From Azolla caroliniana (Eukaryota; Polypodiophyta): a stretch of 64,000 nucleotides of DNA. Shown here piece after piece: positions 26,801 through 38,900 of this stretch (positions are counted from its first letter, which is position 1; each line of letters begins with the position of its first letter). The DNA is taken from positions 1,984,001 through 2,048,000 of the forward strand of contig JBHGNT010000002.1 in NCBI GenBank assembly GCA_043228905.1. Direction: 5' to 3'. Position numbers and translations under genes: made by a program. The notes beneath the pieces are model-generated. The model had not been told where the DNA came from. It saw nothing but the letters and a program-made list of their open reading frames with translations, and did not search any database.

Positions 26801-29050
26801 CAAACACAATACAAAGTCTTTGCTCTCTCTCATTGCACGCGATTCAACATAACTAATTATTTATTCATTGATTGCCAAAACATATTTAACCTATCATGTG
26901 CATCAAGATTTGCTATTGCACCCTTTCTCGTTTTTAGGTGATGCAAACATTGTTTGGGGCATTGGTGTGGTATTCTAGACCCGGTATGAGTCAAACATAT
27001 TCGTGGGATAGGAGGACCCAGAAAGGGCGGGCGTCCGAGTCGAGGATATTAGGGAATGAATCTACCTGTGTGTCCACGACATACAACCCCAACTAAAGCG
27101 AAAAGCATATGGCGGGAAAAAAGGGGGCGGACCCCCACCCCGAAGTGAAGAGATTCAATGAGACCACTCAAGTACATAGACAACGTGCCATTTCATGAAT
27201 GACTAGGAAAAGCAGAGAAAGGTATAAGAAGAGGAAACTAATCAGTCTATTCATAGCACAAGGTGCTTTGAGATTTATCCCATTTCTATGTTCTTTAGTC
27301 CAAAAAAGACACGAATTGTAGATGTTGTTGAAAGTTCAAATTTATCCTTATAATGTAGTCATGTATGCCCCATGTATGTCAATCAAGTTATTTTTGTAAA
27401 AATCTAAACATATTGCATAAAGAGCACTTGAACACTTCTTTTAGTTGATTATTTCATGAATATAGAGAGTGCACACCGAGGACCCTATTGATTATTTCTT
27501 AACATCTTCTAAGAACATTATGTGGAGGATTTTGTTATGAGGAGTCAATAAGAACATGGGAGATCAAATTAAGCTAGAAGGACCACTCCACTTTATACTA
27601 AACTAGCAATCTTGACAATATATTAAACACAACTTACCCTTTCATATACACAACAATGAATATAAGTTATCGAATGGATGTCACCTCATTCCATGCTTTG
27701 AACATTGAACATTGACCATCTCCCATCATACACGTGAATCGTAAAGCGACAGTACTCGTCTGCATATAAAAATGCACATATGACCATGAATATGACATTT
27801 ATAAAGATCAAAAGGCAACAAAACAAAAGTTGTTTAGCATATTTCTTCTTTGAGAGTTATGAATATAACAAAACAATATGGGCAAAAACAATCTCCTCCA
27901 AGGTCATCGAGGATTCAAACTATCTTCATTTTCATGTTCTAATAATAAATGATGGATACCAAACACTATGATAGGAATCAAAACCACATATTATTGCAGA
28001 TACAAGAATTTGAATATCTTTTGAAAATCATTTTGACAGATGAAAACAATTTATGCTCTACGTCATTCAAATGTCTCAAAATGAGGACATCTCTCCAAAC
28101 TCAATTATGATGGTGTTATAGTCATGGTTTGGGATGACAAATCTATGTACAACCTCATCATTCAAATATCTCAAAATGACGATATCTCTCCAATATCATT
28201 TACGACAATGCTATAACCATTATATGGGAGGGCAAATCCATATAGACCCTTAGCCTAACCAATATGTGAACATTGAATGTGCATGGATATTTTATTCCAA
28301 CCATTAGATGAATTGACACTCAGCAGTACACAAACAATCACGCGAACCTCATTCATGAAAGTCCTCCCTAAACTCATTTATGGTTAATTCATGCCTTGGT
28401 TGTAAGAAATAAAGTGTCACTCCCTAGCTAGGGGTGACAATGTATACAACTTTCGAGGATGCCTAAGTTTGAAGCCTCGAGTCGAGGAATAAGAAAGCCA
28501 TAAAAATAAATATTGGATCATCTTTGTGATATTAAACAACCAAAAACCTCGAGCAAAGAAGCATGAAGTGGGTTATTAAGCATCCTTAGACATGTATGAA
28601 ACCAATATTGATATAAAAGTACCCAAAATACCATCCAATGTTGTTGAGTGGTTGTGTGTTGGAGTCCTCCTCGTTGTTGTCCAATGTCCATAAGGACTAT
28701 GGTGAATTGATTGCCCTCATAAGGTAGACCAATCAAATGTGAAAACAATTAATACCAAGGAGATCCAACAAAGGAGCATAAACGACGGATAAAGCATGAA
28801 TTAATGATACAAGATTTAACATGTAGGGCTTGTGAACCAATGTGACACCCATGCTTTGTGGTCTTGGAGAACAATCAAGATCAAAGTGTTAATTAGGGAT
28901 AGATGCAATTCAATGATTAATGGTTTTATAATGGTGCTCATGGTGACCAAATTGTGAAACTTAGACCATATGTTATCATGACACAATCTTTTTCCCATCA
29001 CTAGGGTGCTCACTATTCTCTTCCTTGAATATTGTCTTGCAATGATGAAG
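20851..29050. other. Gene-poor AT-rich stretch
   Basis: No supported gene in about 8 kb; all frames are short and resemble nothing I know. There is a 15-base C run at 20961-20975 and an imperfect tandem duplication of about 105 bp at about 28060-28260 (shared core ATCTCTCCAA). The only compositional break is the GC-rich patch near 26960-27320, listed separately. Confidence 0.65.
26960..27320 (+). other. GC-rich patch, possibly a solo LTR or promoter fragment
   Basis: GC rises sharply (for example AAGGGCGGGCGTCCGAGTCG near 27018 and GGGGGCGGACCCCCACCCC near 27123) inside AT-rich DNA. A TATA-like GGTATAAGAAGAGG follows at about 27210. The arrangement resembles a U3-TATA-R segment, but I could not identify termini or a target duplication. 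Confidence 0.3.
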
Positions 29051-29470
29051 CTCTCTTCTTGTTATCGGTTAGGAACACGGTCCACACCCAGTCCTTCGGG
29101 GTGGATTTCAAGGTGATCGTGGTGCAAGGGGAATAGGGATGCGTACTGCGTGATTAGTAAGGCGTAAGGGAGACGACTACAACCGAACCTCCGATGGCGC
29201 GTAGTTACACAACGCGTACTTACCTTATGCTTACTGCTATGTAATCTTGTACAGAGAATGAGGAATGAGAACAAGAGACCAGTAGACAGAATACCAAGAT
29301 TAGAGAAGATAGAACTATATTAAAACGACACTCCCAAAATACGCTAGCTCTTTACAGTGGTCTTTCGCCCCTTATATACACAGGGCTTCTAATCGGGTAC
29401 GCTCCTTGTGTAAACTATTACATGCGTTATTTTAACGCTTCTAATATAATACTCTATTTTCCATGCGTTA
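29050..29470 (-). mobile_element. Probable solo LTR, minus orientation
   Basis: On the minus strand this segment carries a strong core-promoter-like element, GTGTATATAAGGGGCG (about 29370), about 150 bases of likely leader after it, and a GC-rich tail (29080-29220). That architecture is LTR-like and differs from the flanking AT-rich DNA. Exact ends and a target duplication could not be defined, so it could also be a promoter fragment of another repeat. Confidence 0.35.
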
Positions 29471-29928
29471 TGTCTGGTGGTTACAATTCCGATGGACAAC
29501 ACTTCGTTTCAAGTGATGCTATGCATTACATAATGATTGAGGAAAGGTTGGTGGAATCGTTAAGGATGAAGTGGGAAGATGTTAAGAGGACAAAGCTAGA
29601 ATACTACATTGCAAATGTCAATCATGAATGTTGGTCTCAATATAAAGCAAGAATGCCTATTGATCGTATCCAACCTTATCTGATTACCAATATGAGTAGT
29701 AATGCTCGTAGTGCCCTTACACTACTTCGCACTCGATCTCACAAGTTAGGTATCGAAGTTGCATCATGGTATCAAAATGTAATGAATTTGAAGACATGTA
29801 AAGTATGCAATGAAGGCATGGTAGAGGATGAATGTCACTTGCTCTTCATATGCGCGACATATAGTGCAATTTGTTCAAGATATGCTAACATACTAAGAGG
29901 TAGTGATAACTTCTTGTGTCATACTTAA
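29422..29928 (+). pseudogene. C-terminal fragment of a LINE-type reverse transcriptase (zinc-binding tail)
   Basis: The open frame ends in a segment typical of the region after reverse transcriptase in plant LINEs: LRTRSHKLGIE, then a CxxC...H....C knuckle (CKVC...CHLLFIC) and a Tyr/Arg-rich end. The homologous part starts at about 29560; the first 40-odd residues may come from the adjoining LTR-like sequence. Reverse transcriptase and endonuclease are absent, as in a typical 5'-truncated LINE insertion. It is followed within about 150 bp by tRNA-derived repeats. Confidence 0.6.
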
Positions 29929-30060
29929 CTCACCACCTAGAAGGTTAAGCTTTATTCACGCATAGAGACTTCGTGGTTCAATGTATGGATACCCCTTCTT
30001 AGGAAGGAGACACATATCATGAACGCATGTATACTCTGGTCCCATAGGTCAAAATTGGCC

Positions 30061-30600
30061 TCTTTATGGACGATAAAAATTTCTAATCCTAGCCTATGTG
30101 TACATGAATCATTTGAGGTGTGCGATGCAACATAATAATTCAATATGTCAAACAATGCTTGCTAAGTTGCAATGAGGTTGTAGTTATGTTTCTTCCTCCT
30201 ATAGCTTAGTGGTAGAGCATTCGACTGCAGTATGATAGGTCATCGGTTCAATCTCAGTTGTGCCATTGTCCGAGAAGATGACGTTTCTCCTAAATAGACT
30301 CTAGTCTATTTTTACATGAATCGATTGAGGTCTCTTTGTACATGAATTGATTGAGATGTGTGATGTGACATAATAATTCGATATGTGAAACATTGTTTAC
30401 TAACTTGCTTTGAGGTCCCTAGGAGCTCCTATTGGACCTTTTTTATGTGTAGGTGTATAGCTCAATGGTCGAGCAACGAACTATAGTCTTCCACTGGTTC
30501 AACCTAGATTGCACTTTGATCCAAGAAGATGAGGTTTCCCCCCAAAAAGAGTCTAGCCTCTTTGTACATGAATCGATTCGGTGTACGTTGAGGTCCCTAT
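30061..30600 (+). repeat. Tandem tRNA-Cys-like (SINE-like) repeat units
   Basis: Two units have a tRNA-like head. The first, at about 30195-30266, has an A-box-like TAGCTTAGTGGTAGAGCA, a GACTGCAGT anticodon-loop-like segment (GCA, Cys) and a B-box-like GGTTCAATC. The second head is at about 30451-30520 and is more diverged. Each is followed by a shared body (GAAGATGA, then TCTAG, then TACATGAATCGATT). A tail with ACATAATAATTC recurs at about 30130 and 30369, so the first unit survives only as a tail. The acceptor stem does not pair, so this is not a working tRNA gene. Confidence 0.65.
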
Positions 30601-30732
30601 GTCGAATACAAATCTGTAATGGATGTATTCACATTGTCCCATTGGACACACTAGGCTTAGGTTATTTTCGTAAATAGTGGAAAGGCAGTTGCCCGAAGTC
30701 ACTAATTATTTAAACTGACTTTTGTAACCTAG

Positions 30733-30946
30733 TGTTAAGGTTGTTCATTATGTACATTGTGCCATTGTAACCCCTTTAAGAATAATACAATTACATCTTG
30801 CTTGTGATTACCTTGTTGTTTCTCTTTTCCTTGATCTTGTCTTAAGTTTCAGTTGTCTTGTGCTCTTAATATGTTCTTTCGCATAATCTGAAGATCTTCA
30901 ACTGAAGAGTGCATAATTGTTCCGCACTTGACGGCCGCTTCCAACA
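30733..30946 (+). repeat. Putative 5' LTR of the old element Copia-1
   Basis: It begins TGTTAAGGTTG and ends CTTCCAACA. Two bases later comes TGATATCAGAGC (30949-30960), one mismatch from the usual plant initiator-Met primer-binding site TGGTATCAGAGC. I found no matching 3' LTR, so the 5' edge is tentative. Confidence 0.5.
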
Positions 30947-31794
30947 TCTGATATCAGAGCCTGCGTTTTTTATTTTGGTGTCGCCGTCTACTTTGTCTTC
31001 ATTAGAAAATTTTCTTTTGTCCCTTTTGAAGATCGTTTATGGTATAATAGATTCCAAGTTTTTAGTTCTACTGAAATCCCTCGTTTGGAAAATCCTTACA
31101 ATATCATTTTCAATGAAGAGAAACATGTGAAAAGTCTGAATCACTGTTAAAGTAAGCCAACTGGCTGTACTTTGTTTTTTGTGATTGTAGCCGCTCGGAG
31201 TGAGACTTCTTCATTGGACAAGCCATACTTGTGCTTCATTCGGTTAGGCAACAATCGAATAGGTCATCCGATGTTGTTCACTCGCTCGCTATAACTATTT
31301 CGAGCAAAGTCTGCCCTAGGAACAACCCCCTTTCGTGCTTCATTCGACTAGACAACATATGACTAGGCAACAGTCGGATCTGTCCCTCTCGTTGTTGTAG
31401 TCGGCTTGGAAAATGACATAAAGGCACATAATTTGTGATCGGCCCATGAAATCGGCAATCGAATTTAGATCGGAAGTTAATTGTGCTCATCTCGTCCAGG
31501 CAACAATCAGGAAGACCAGTCCGGTCGGCTTTGTACCTCCAATTGTCGTAGCCACTTCGAGCAAGTTTAATACTCAACATTCATCCGAAATCCAATCAGC
31601 TAACCAATAGGCGCATTCATGTTCAATTCGGTTAAGTCACTCCCTTGTAGCCACTTCGGACAGAATCCGCCAATAGTCGAAGTCGAAGTCGATTCGTGCC
31701 CAAATCCGACTAGAACGATATTGGGCGAGCTAGTCAGCTGGACCCCACCACTGTTTGTAGTTGACTCCAGACAGAGTCTAGTAAACCGACTTAG

Positions 31795-32256
31795 ATGAAA
31801 GATTCAACATCCGGCTCATCAGAGATGAGTCTAAGGAAGTTTGATGGATCAAACTTCAACTTCTGGAAGGAGCAGATGCAGGACTATCTAATAGTCAAGG
31901 GTCAGATTGACCCAATCGAGACAGAAAACGCTCTAGAAGAATTCAAGCCAAATGAGTGGATGAAACTTGATAGAATTGTCCGAACCACCATTTGGATGCA
32001 CTTGTCAGAGTCAGTGTACTTCACAGTGCAATCGTGTTTGACTGCCTTCCAACTATGGAAGACACTCTCGAACACTTATGAAAAGAAGGTTGCCGCCATA
32101 AAGATATACTTGATTCGGTGCCTTTACAACCTTTGGATAAAAAAATCTGACTCGGTCCATGCACCCCTCAACGAATATGAAAGCCTAAATTCCCAAATCT
32201 CGGCTCAAGGGACGACTATTGGAGACAAATGTCAAAGCAATGCTACTCATGAGTAG
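31795..32256 (+). pseudogene. Copia-1 Gag N-terminal fragment
   Basis: The frame starts MKDSTSGSSEMSLRKFDGSN and continues NFWKEQMQDYLIVKGQ, the usual start of copia Gag (FDGSN..WK..M.D.L). It runs through LWKTLSNTYEKK, then shifts frame before 32256. The segment 32166-32277 is repeated at about 34524-34636 beyond the nested chromovirus. Confidence 0.75.
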
Positions 32257-32277
32257 TCTCCCCCCTTCATGGGAAAC

Positions 32278-32750
32278 TGTTAAGAGTCTATTACTAATCA
32301 ATAGACCAAAGTAAAGTAAAAGAAGGAAAATAGATTGGATAGAAGAACCCGTTCCACCCGACCACCCCCGAGCTATGATCTAGACATAACCAACCTACCA
32401 CCGACGTCCCATACTGCCGGATATTAGGATGACTAATACCTTGGAAGAGATAAACACGATCGTCGAGATGAAAGCCTAGTCTGCACCACCGGTGTCTAAG
32501 ACAACAACCTTCCAACGTAATCTCCTTATGAGGGTAGCTAAGCCTCATATTTATACCTTTTCCTAGGCCCCTTGAATAGATGTGCCTTTCTAAAAGGCTC
32601 TCCATTCATTGGTTGTCCAAATCATGATAGTGCATGCACCTATCATTCCTTCTATCCAATCATTAGTCCCCTTTTTAACATTATTGAACATACCCTTCAC
32701 TAATGTAAATATTAGTGACCTACCCTCACCAACGTTATGTGTACATAACA
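32278..32750 (-). repeat. 3' LTR of the deleted chromovirus
   Basis: The matching copy is at 33931-34412. The polypurine tract lies immediately to the right, at about 32751-32762. Confidence 0.85.
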
Positions 32751-33930
32751 TACTCCCCTACTTCAAAATATTGCACTCTTGCAATATAAAGTGAGGAAAT
32801 TGTGCCTTAAGAGTATGCTCACGTTCCCATGTGGCATCATCAATAGGTTTATCCATCCATTTGATCTTGAATAACCGAATCTCTTTAGAACGTAAACGTT
32901 TAGTACGAGAATCAAGAATTTGTTCAGGAACATGAGGTTTGTAAGAAAAATCCTCTAACATTACAAGATCTTGGATTGTGATGGTGTTATCACCAGAGCC
33001 TAAAAATGGTTTTAGACGACCAACGTGAAAAATAGGATGAATACGAACATTACGGGGTAAGGCAAGGTGATAAGCAGATGACCCAACCTACTTAAGGATT
33101 TCAAATGGGCCACAATATTGTGGGGCTAACTTAGCGCACTTGCCCATAAATACTTTATACACAAAAAGGAAGGGGAAAAGGAGAGTTAATTGTGTGCGAG
33201 TAAACAATAATTACGAGATAATCATATAAGTGAAATGACAATTTGTGGAATTAGAAATTAATTAGAATAATAAGTAATTAGGTGTATGGAACATTAAGCA
33301 TGCCTTAAGGTTTGAAACCCTAGAGTAGTCAACATGCACCTCCTCAAGACCACCACATCTCCCTAGTATCAACCAAGTGATGGCTCAATAGAGAGTAGAG
33401 TGGCATAGGTAGACGACATACACCTTGTCATAGCCATAACATCCCATAGACTCGGCCAAGTGATGGCTCAATAGAGGGAAGAGTAGCATACTCAACATCA
33501 TATGCAAAAGGGCCATGAGGTGAGCGTGTGCGATTAGGGCAAACACGCTCGACCCAATGCACAACAATAATTAATATTGTAAGAGAAGGCTCAAGAGAGG
33601 GGAGCATAGGAGATGCATCGCAATATACAAAAGGGCCATGAGTTGAGCGTGTGCGATTAGTGCAAACACGCTCGGCCCGATGCACAATAATAATTAAAAT
33701 CGTATCGTGGTAGAAAGAAGAACGAAAAGAAAAGAAAACGTAATACAAATTTGATCCGACCAACAAGAACGCATCATAGAAAGAAGAGAGATCGAGAAAG
33801 AAGAATATCGGGTTTAGAGTGTTGTTTTGATCCTGAGAAGAGCATCACGAGCCTTGTTAGATCCCCATTGCTCACACGCAAAAAATATCAAAACAACAAA
33901 AAAAAATGTTAGTAAAAGCTCTGATACCAC

Positions 33931-34412
33931 TGTTAAGAGTCTATTACTAATCAATAGACCAAAGGAAAGTAAAAGAAGGAAAATAGATATGATAGAAGAA
34001 CCCGTTCCACCCGACCACCCCCGAGCTATGATCTAGACGTAGCCAACCTACCACCGACGTCCTATACCGCCGGATATTAGGATGACTAATACCTTGGAAG
34101 AGATAAACCCGATCGTCGAGACGAAAGCCTAGCCCGTACCACCGGTGTCTAAGACAACAACCTTCTGACATAATCTCCTTATGAGGGTAGCTAAGCCTCA
34201 TGTTTATACCTTTTCCTAGGCCCCTTGAATAGATGTGCCTTTCAAAAAGGTTCTCCATTCATTGGTTGTCCAAATCACGATAGTGCATGCACCCATCATT
34301 CCCATCATTCCTTCTATCCAATCATTAGTCCCCTTTTTAACATTAGTGAACAAACCCTTCACTAATGTAAATATTAGTGACCTACCCTCACCAACATTAT
34401 GTGTACATAACA
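33931..34412 (-). repeat. 5' LTR of the deleted chromovirus
   Basis: It matches 32278-32750 with scattered substitutions and a CCCATCATT expansion near 34295. The primer-binding site complement GCTCTGATACCA is at 33918-33929. Confidence 0.85.
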
Positions 34413-34770
34413 GAAACCTTCAACACAATTGTGTTGAATGCATCGGCTCCCACTGTGAAGTACTCCGAAGTCACGAGCTCAATCTTGACTGACGCTGCTC
34501 GGAGAAAATCGTTTGCAAACGATTCGACTCTCAATGAATATGAAAGCCTAAATTCCCAAATCTTGACTCAAGGGACGACTATTGAAGAAAAATTGAAAGC
34601 AATGTTGCTCATGAGTAGTCTCCCCCCTTCATGAGAAACCTTCAACACAATTATGTGCAATGCATCGACTGCCGTCATGAAGTACTCCGAAGTCATGAGC
34701 TCAATCCTGACGGAAGCTGCTCGGAGAAAATCGTTTGCAAACGATTCGGCTAGTGATGCTTATGTAGTAC
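34413..34770 (+). repeat. Tandem duplication of about 220 bp inside Copia-1 gag
   Basis: Two blocks alternate. One starts GAAACCTTCAACACAATT (34413 and about 34635) and ends with CGTTTGCAAACGATTCG. The other starts AATGAATATGAAAGCC (about 34527) and matches the end of gag left of the nested chromovirus (about 32169). The order is therefore X, insertion, Y, X', Y', a tandem duplication that predates the chromovirus insertion. Confidence 0.75.
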
Positions 34771-35510
34771 AAAGTTCGGGTGTTTGACCGAACAACAGAG
34801 GAAGAAGTTCTTCTCGACTGCTGACAAATCAGCGAAGCCAAAGCAAGTCCCGAGACAATCAAACTTGCAATTATTGCAAGAAACCAGGACATATCAAAGT
34901 CAACTACCGTGCCCTTAAAGCTAGAAACGGAAAGGCTTAGAGAGTTGATCACAAGGGTGGCCGACAAGGGGAGGTCAACTACATCGCCTTAGCCGAAGTA
35001 TTGTCAAACGACCCCAATATACTATCAATTGAAAACTCAGTCGAATAAGAAGTTATGCTTATGACTGAAGAATCGAGCACATGACTCTTGGATTTGGGTG
35101 TGTCCTATCATGTGTCCCCTATAGATCCCAATTTCGGCAATATTCGGCCCGGAATTCCGACTCGGTCCAAGTTGGAAACTCGTAGCACTATGCCATAATC
35201 GGAATCAGCATAGTAGAGCTTAACCTTCCAGGTGGCTCTACATTAGTACTACATAATGTCTGACACGTACCTGAGCTCTCAAGTTCGCTGATCTCGGTCA
35301 AACAACTTGATGAAGACGACATCCGTGTTGTCTTCTCATTAGGAGGGTGATCACTCCATAGGGGGAACCTCCTGCTTGCTTGAGGTCCGAAAGTACATTC
35401 CTTGTACCCGCTCTATGTCACACTCAAAGAGGGTGACTTGTTTCTGGTGTCGTGACTTGTGGGTAGAAGATAGAGTGAGAGCGAAAGAGAGAGGGTGTGT
35501 GTGTGTGTGC

Positions 35511-35544
<34 letters not shown>

Positions 35545-35673
35545 GAGAGAGTGAGAGAGATATAACTTGAAATAGAAATGAGATTATATTATGATGAAAC
35601 AAGATTACAATGAGTAGGCTAAGGGCTAAAGACTGGTGTTGAACCGAATGAGTTGAAACGAATGTATAGATAG

Positions 35674-35798
35674 TTATTTATAGGTCTTTATGGAGTAATC
35701 TAGAATGTTCTAGAATATTTTAGATTTTATGATAAGAAATGTAATCATGAAATATTAAAGGATGTTCTAGAATAATCTAGAATGTTCTAGAATATTCT
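35674..35798 (-). promoter_or_regulatory. Heat-shock-element clusters and TATA box in the Gypsy-A LTR
   Basis: Consecutive 5-bp nGAAn/nTTCn modules read AGAAT-GTTCT-AGAAT-ATTCT at 35779-35798, with GTTCT-AGAAT at 35764-35773. A second cluster, AGAAT-GTTCT-AGAAT-(ATTTT), lies at 35702-35721. On the coding strand CTATAAATAA follows at 35683-35674. Three or more alternating modules is the classical heat-shock-factor binding site. The same elements recur in the 5' LTR copy at about 44816-44835 and 44878-44912. Confidence 0.7.
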
Positions 35799-35857
35799 AA
35801 TATCTTGTAATAACTAGAAACATAATTATTATAATCACACAACATATATGTTATTAC

Positions 35858-35905
35858 AATGGTTAAGGGTTCAACACATAGACCAAGAAGTCGTGGGTTC
35901 GATTC
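35858..35905 (+). promoter_or_regulatory. Antisense tRNA-like A/B boxes at the U3 end of the Gypsy-A LTR
   Basis: ATGGTTAAGGG (35859-35869) resembles a Pol III A box and GGTTCGATTC (35896-35905) a B box. They are oriented opposite to the element. Gypsy-B has an equivalent pair at the same place. Confidence 0.45.
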
Positions 35906-35926
35906 TTGATAACCAAAATGTTGTCT

Positions 35927-38900
35927 TCATGACATTACCCCCCCCTTTCGATGATGAGTTCCACGAGTCGGAAGACAAGAGTTCGGACTTGGTTTATGGG
36001 GATATTTGTCGTGAAATGCAAGAACCATGTCGGAGGCATTAGCAAGATGCTCGGCAGGCTCCCATGTTCGATCATTAGGTGTATAACCTAACCAATCAAC
36101 CAAATAATATAGTTTGTTGCAGATGATCTTGGAGTCGAGAATAGCAGCAACCTCATATTCAGAGCCATTGGAAACTTCGATTGGTGGTGGGGGAGGTGTA
36201 AGACGACCCGGAATAGAGCTTGTTGTGTAGGGCTCCAAAAGTGAAACATGGAAGACCGGGTGAAGACACATATGAGGAGGGAGATCAAGACGAAATGTCA
36301 CATCATTGATCTTACTAGAGATCACATATGGACCGAAACATTGATAATCCAATTTGTAGCAAGGTCGAGTGGTTTTAATGCTACCTTGTAAGAGCCATAC
36401 ATGATCTCCTACATGAAACGTAGTCGATGAATCACGCTGATGACGATCAACAATCTTCTTTTGAGTGTTTTGGGCATCACATAAATGATGCAAAAGTATA
36501 TCTTGAATTTCTTGGAGTCGAGTGAGCCGATCTTCAGCAACCGGGTTTTTCGGGAGTTCCGGATGTTCAAGTATCGTCCAATGAGGATGGTACCCAATGT
36601 TAGCAAAAAATGGGGAATAGCCAGTTGAAGAATGTTCGGAGTTGTTGTAAGCAAATTCCGCCAAATGTAATAAATCCACCCAATCATCTTGTTGATAGTT
36701 GACAAAACAACGTAGATATTGTTCGACTGTTTGGTTGGTGCGCTCACTCTGCCCATTAGTCTCTGGATGGTAGCCGAAAGAGAGTTTACAAGAAGTATGT
36801 AAGAGTTTGAACATGTGCCGCCAAAATTTCGAGATGAATTGGGGACCCCGATCACTGATAATATCATCCGGAAGACCATGATGGCGAAACACCTCCCGCA
36901 TGAGTAAATCGGTTGTCTCTTGACTAGTAATGGTCTTCGTGCATGGAAGGAAATGTGCCATCTTCGTAAAATGATCGACTATCGTGAGAATAGAATCAAA
37001 TCCCTTGGAAGGTGGAAGATCCGTAATAAAGTCCAAGGAAATAGATTTCCATGGGCTCTCCGGAATAGGCATTGGCTGTAATAGGCCATGTGGATGATGT
37101 CGAGGCTTTTTTGATTGGCAACATGTATCACAACTACGAACATAATCCATAACAAAATGGTGAAGCCGTGGCCACCAATATCGGCGAGAAATCAACTCAA
37201 AAGTCTTGTGGATGCCAAAATGTCCAGCCATTGGTGTGTCATGACATTGTTGCACGACTTTGAGTCGAGAAGGACCGTCAGGCACATACAAGAGAGTTTG
37301 TCGAAAAAGCAAACCATCATGGCCTAAAAGGATTTGCTTTTGACTTTCAAATGTGGCCTCTCCTAGTTGAAGTTCCATATACGAACGTCGAGATAAAGCA
37401 TCTGCTTTTCCTTGTTGCATCCCAAGGCGATATAGAATTACAAAATCAAAACGAGTTAAGAATTGCGCCCAACGAGCTTGTCGACGATTCAAGACTCGAG
37501 CACTTTGGAAATATGTTAGATTTTTGTGATCATTGAAAACAATAATCTGTTGAGAAGAACCCTCCAAAAAATGACGCCATTGTTGAAAAGAATCCACAAT
37601 GGCAAGAAGCTCTTTGTCATGAATCTCATAGTTGATTTCTGCGGCTTCAAATTTCCGTGAGTGAAAAGCCACAGGGTGCAGTTCGCCGTCTTCACCAATC
37701 TGGGATAGTACGCTTCTGAGTGCGAAATCAGATGCATCAGCTTCAAGTATAAAGCGCCTCATTGGATCGACATGCATTAAAATTTGTGCAGATGTAAACA
37801 CTTGCTTTAAACCCTCAAATGCAGAGTTCGCATCTATACCGCATACAAATGGTTGATTCTTGCGCATTAGTTGAGTGAGGGGCAATACAATATTTGAATA
37901 ATCTTTGATGAAGTTGCGATAAAAGTTTGCGAACCCCCAAAAACATTGTACATCTCGCACAGACTGTGGTGTTTGCCAATCCAAAATTGTTTGGACTTTT
38001 GATGGATCCATAGAGATGCCATTTGAAGAGACTATGTACCCCAAAAATTCCACTTGACACTGGTCGAAACTACAATCTTCTCCAATTTTGCATAGAGACC
38101 ATACTCTTGTAACCGCTGCAAAACTTGGCGAACATGTATCTCATGCTCCTCTTGAGTTTTTGAGTAGATCAAAATATCATCCAAGTAAACTATGATGAAG
38201 ATATCGAGGAAGTCTCGAAAAATGTCATTCGCCATATGTTGGAAAACTGATGGTGCATTCGTGAGACCAAATGGCATCACTATATATTCAAAATGACCAT
38301 AGCGAGTGCGGAATGCAGTCTTCCATTCATCCCCAGGACGAATTCGAACAAGGTTGTAGGCACCTCGAAGATCTAACTTCGTGAAATACTTTGCTCCATT
38401 GAGGCGTTCTAGAAGGCTTGAGATCAATGGTAGAGCATATCGGTTTCTAATAGTCACTTTATTCAAGCCCCGATAATCCACGACCATACGAAGTGTACCA
38501 TCTTTCTTCTTAACGAAAAAGATGGGTGCAGCAGCAGGAGATCTTGAATGTTGGATAAAACCATTTGCCAGGTTCTCATCTATATATTCTCGAAGAACCT
38601 CTAACTCCGTGGGCGAAAGGTTATAAATTGGTCCCCATGGAGGCTCTTTTCCTGGCTGCAAATCAATTGGGCAATCATAGGGTCGATGCTCTGGTAATCT
38701 ATTAGCCTTCACCTTATCGAACACATCGGAGAATTCTATGTACTTCTTTGGTAATTGGACCCCCAATTCTTGTGAGCTAGATGAGGGAGTTGCTAAAACC
38801 GCAAACACCATCATGTCTTCCTTGCTTCCATCCTCTCGTAATTGATGTATAGAGATTGTTGAAATCATGTGGGATCCTAGATCCTTTGTTGGAGTTGTTG

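Larger units (their letters stand above)
32278..34412 (-). mobile_element. Internally deleted chromovirus with both LTRs, TSD GAAAC
   Basis: LTRs are 32278-32750 and 33931-34412, with inverted ends TGTTAAG/CATAACA (read on +). Flanking GAAAC duplications are at 32273-32277 and 34413-34417. On the minus strand the primer-binding site TGGTATCAGAGC lies at 33929-33918, one base from the 5' LTR, and a polypurine tract (AGTAGGGGAGTA) precedes the 3' LTR. The interior is only about 1.2 kb. It retains an integrase C-terminal/chromodomain-like fragment (minus, 32961-32758: KIKWMDKPIDDATWERE) and a non-coding direct repeat at about 33380-33690. The LTRs differ at several per cent of sites by eye, so it is fairly old. 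It inserted into the gag of Copia-1. Confidence 0.85.
35448..35934 (-). repeat. 3' LTR of Gypsy-A
   Basis: Minus-strand ends are TGTCATGAAG and AGTCACGACA. From the 5' end the LTR contains an antisense tRNA-like box pair, two heat-shock-element clusters (35764-35798 and 35702-35721), a TATA box (35683-35674), a GA microsatellite (about 35514-35544) and a GT/CA tract. The 294 bases 35641-35934 look identical to 44755-45048. Confidence 0.9.

Noticed and set aside
30195-30266. Functional tRNA-Cys gene
   Set aside because: The D arm and anticodon loop look right, but the acceptor stem does not pair and the T arm is weak; it is a repeat head.
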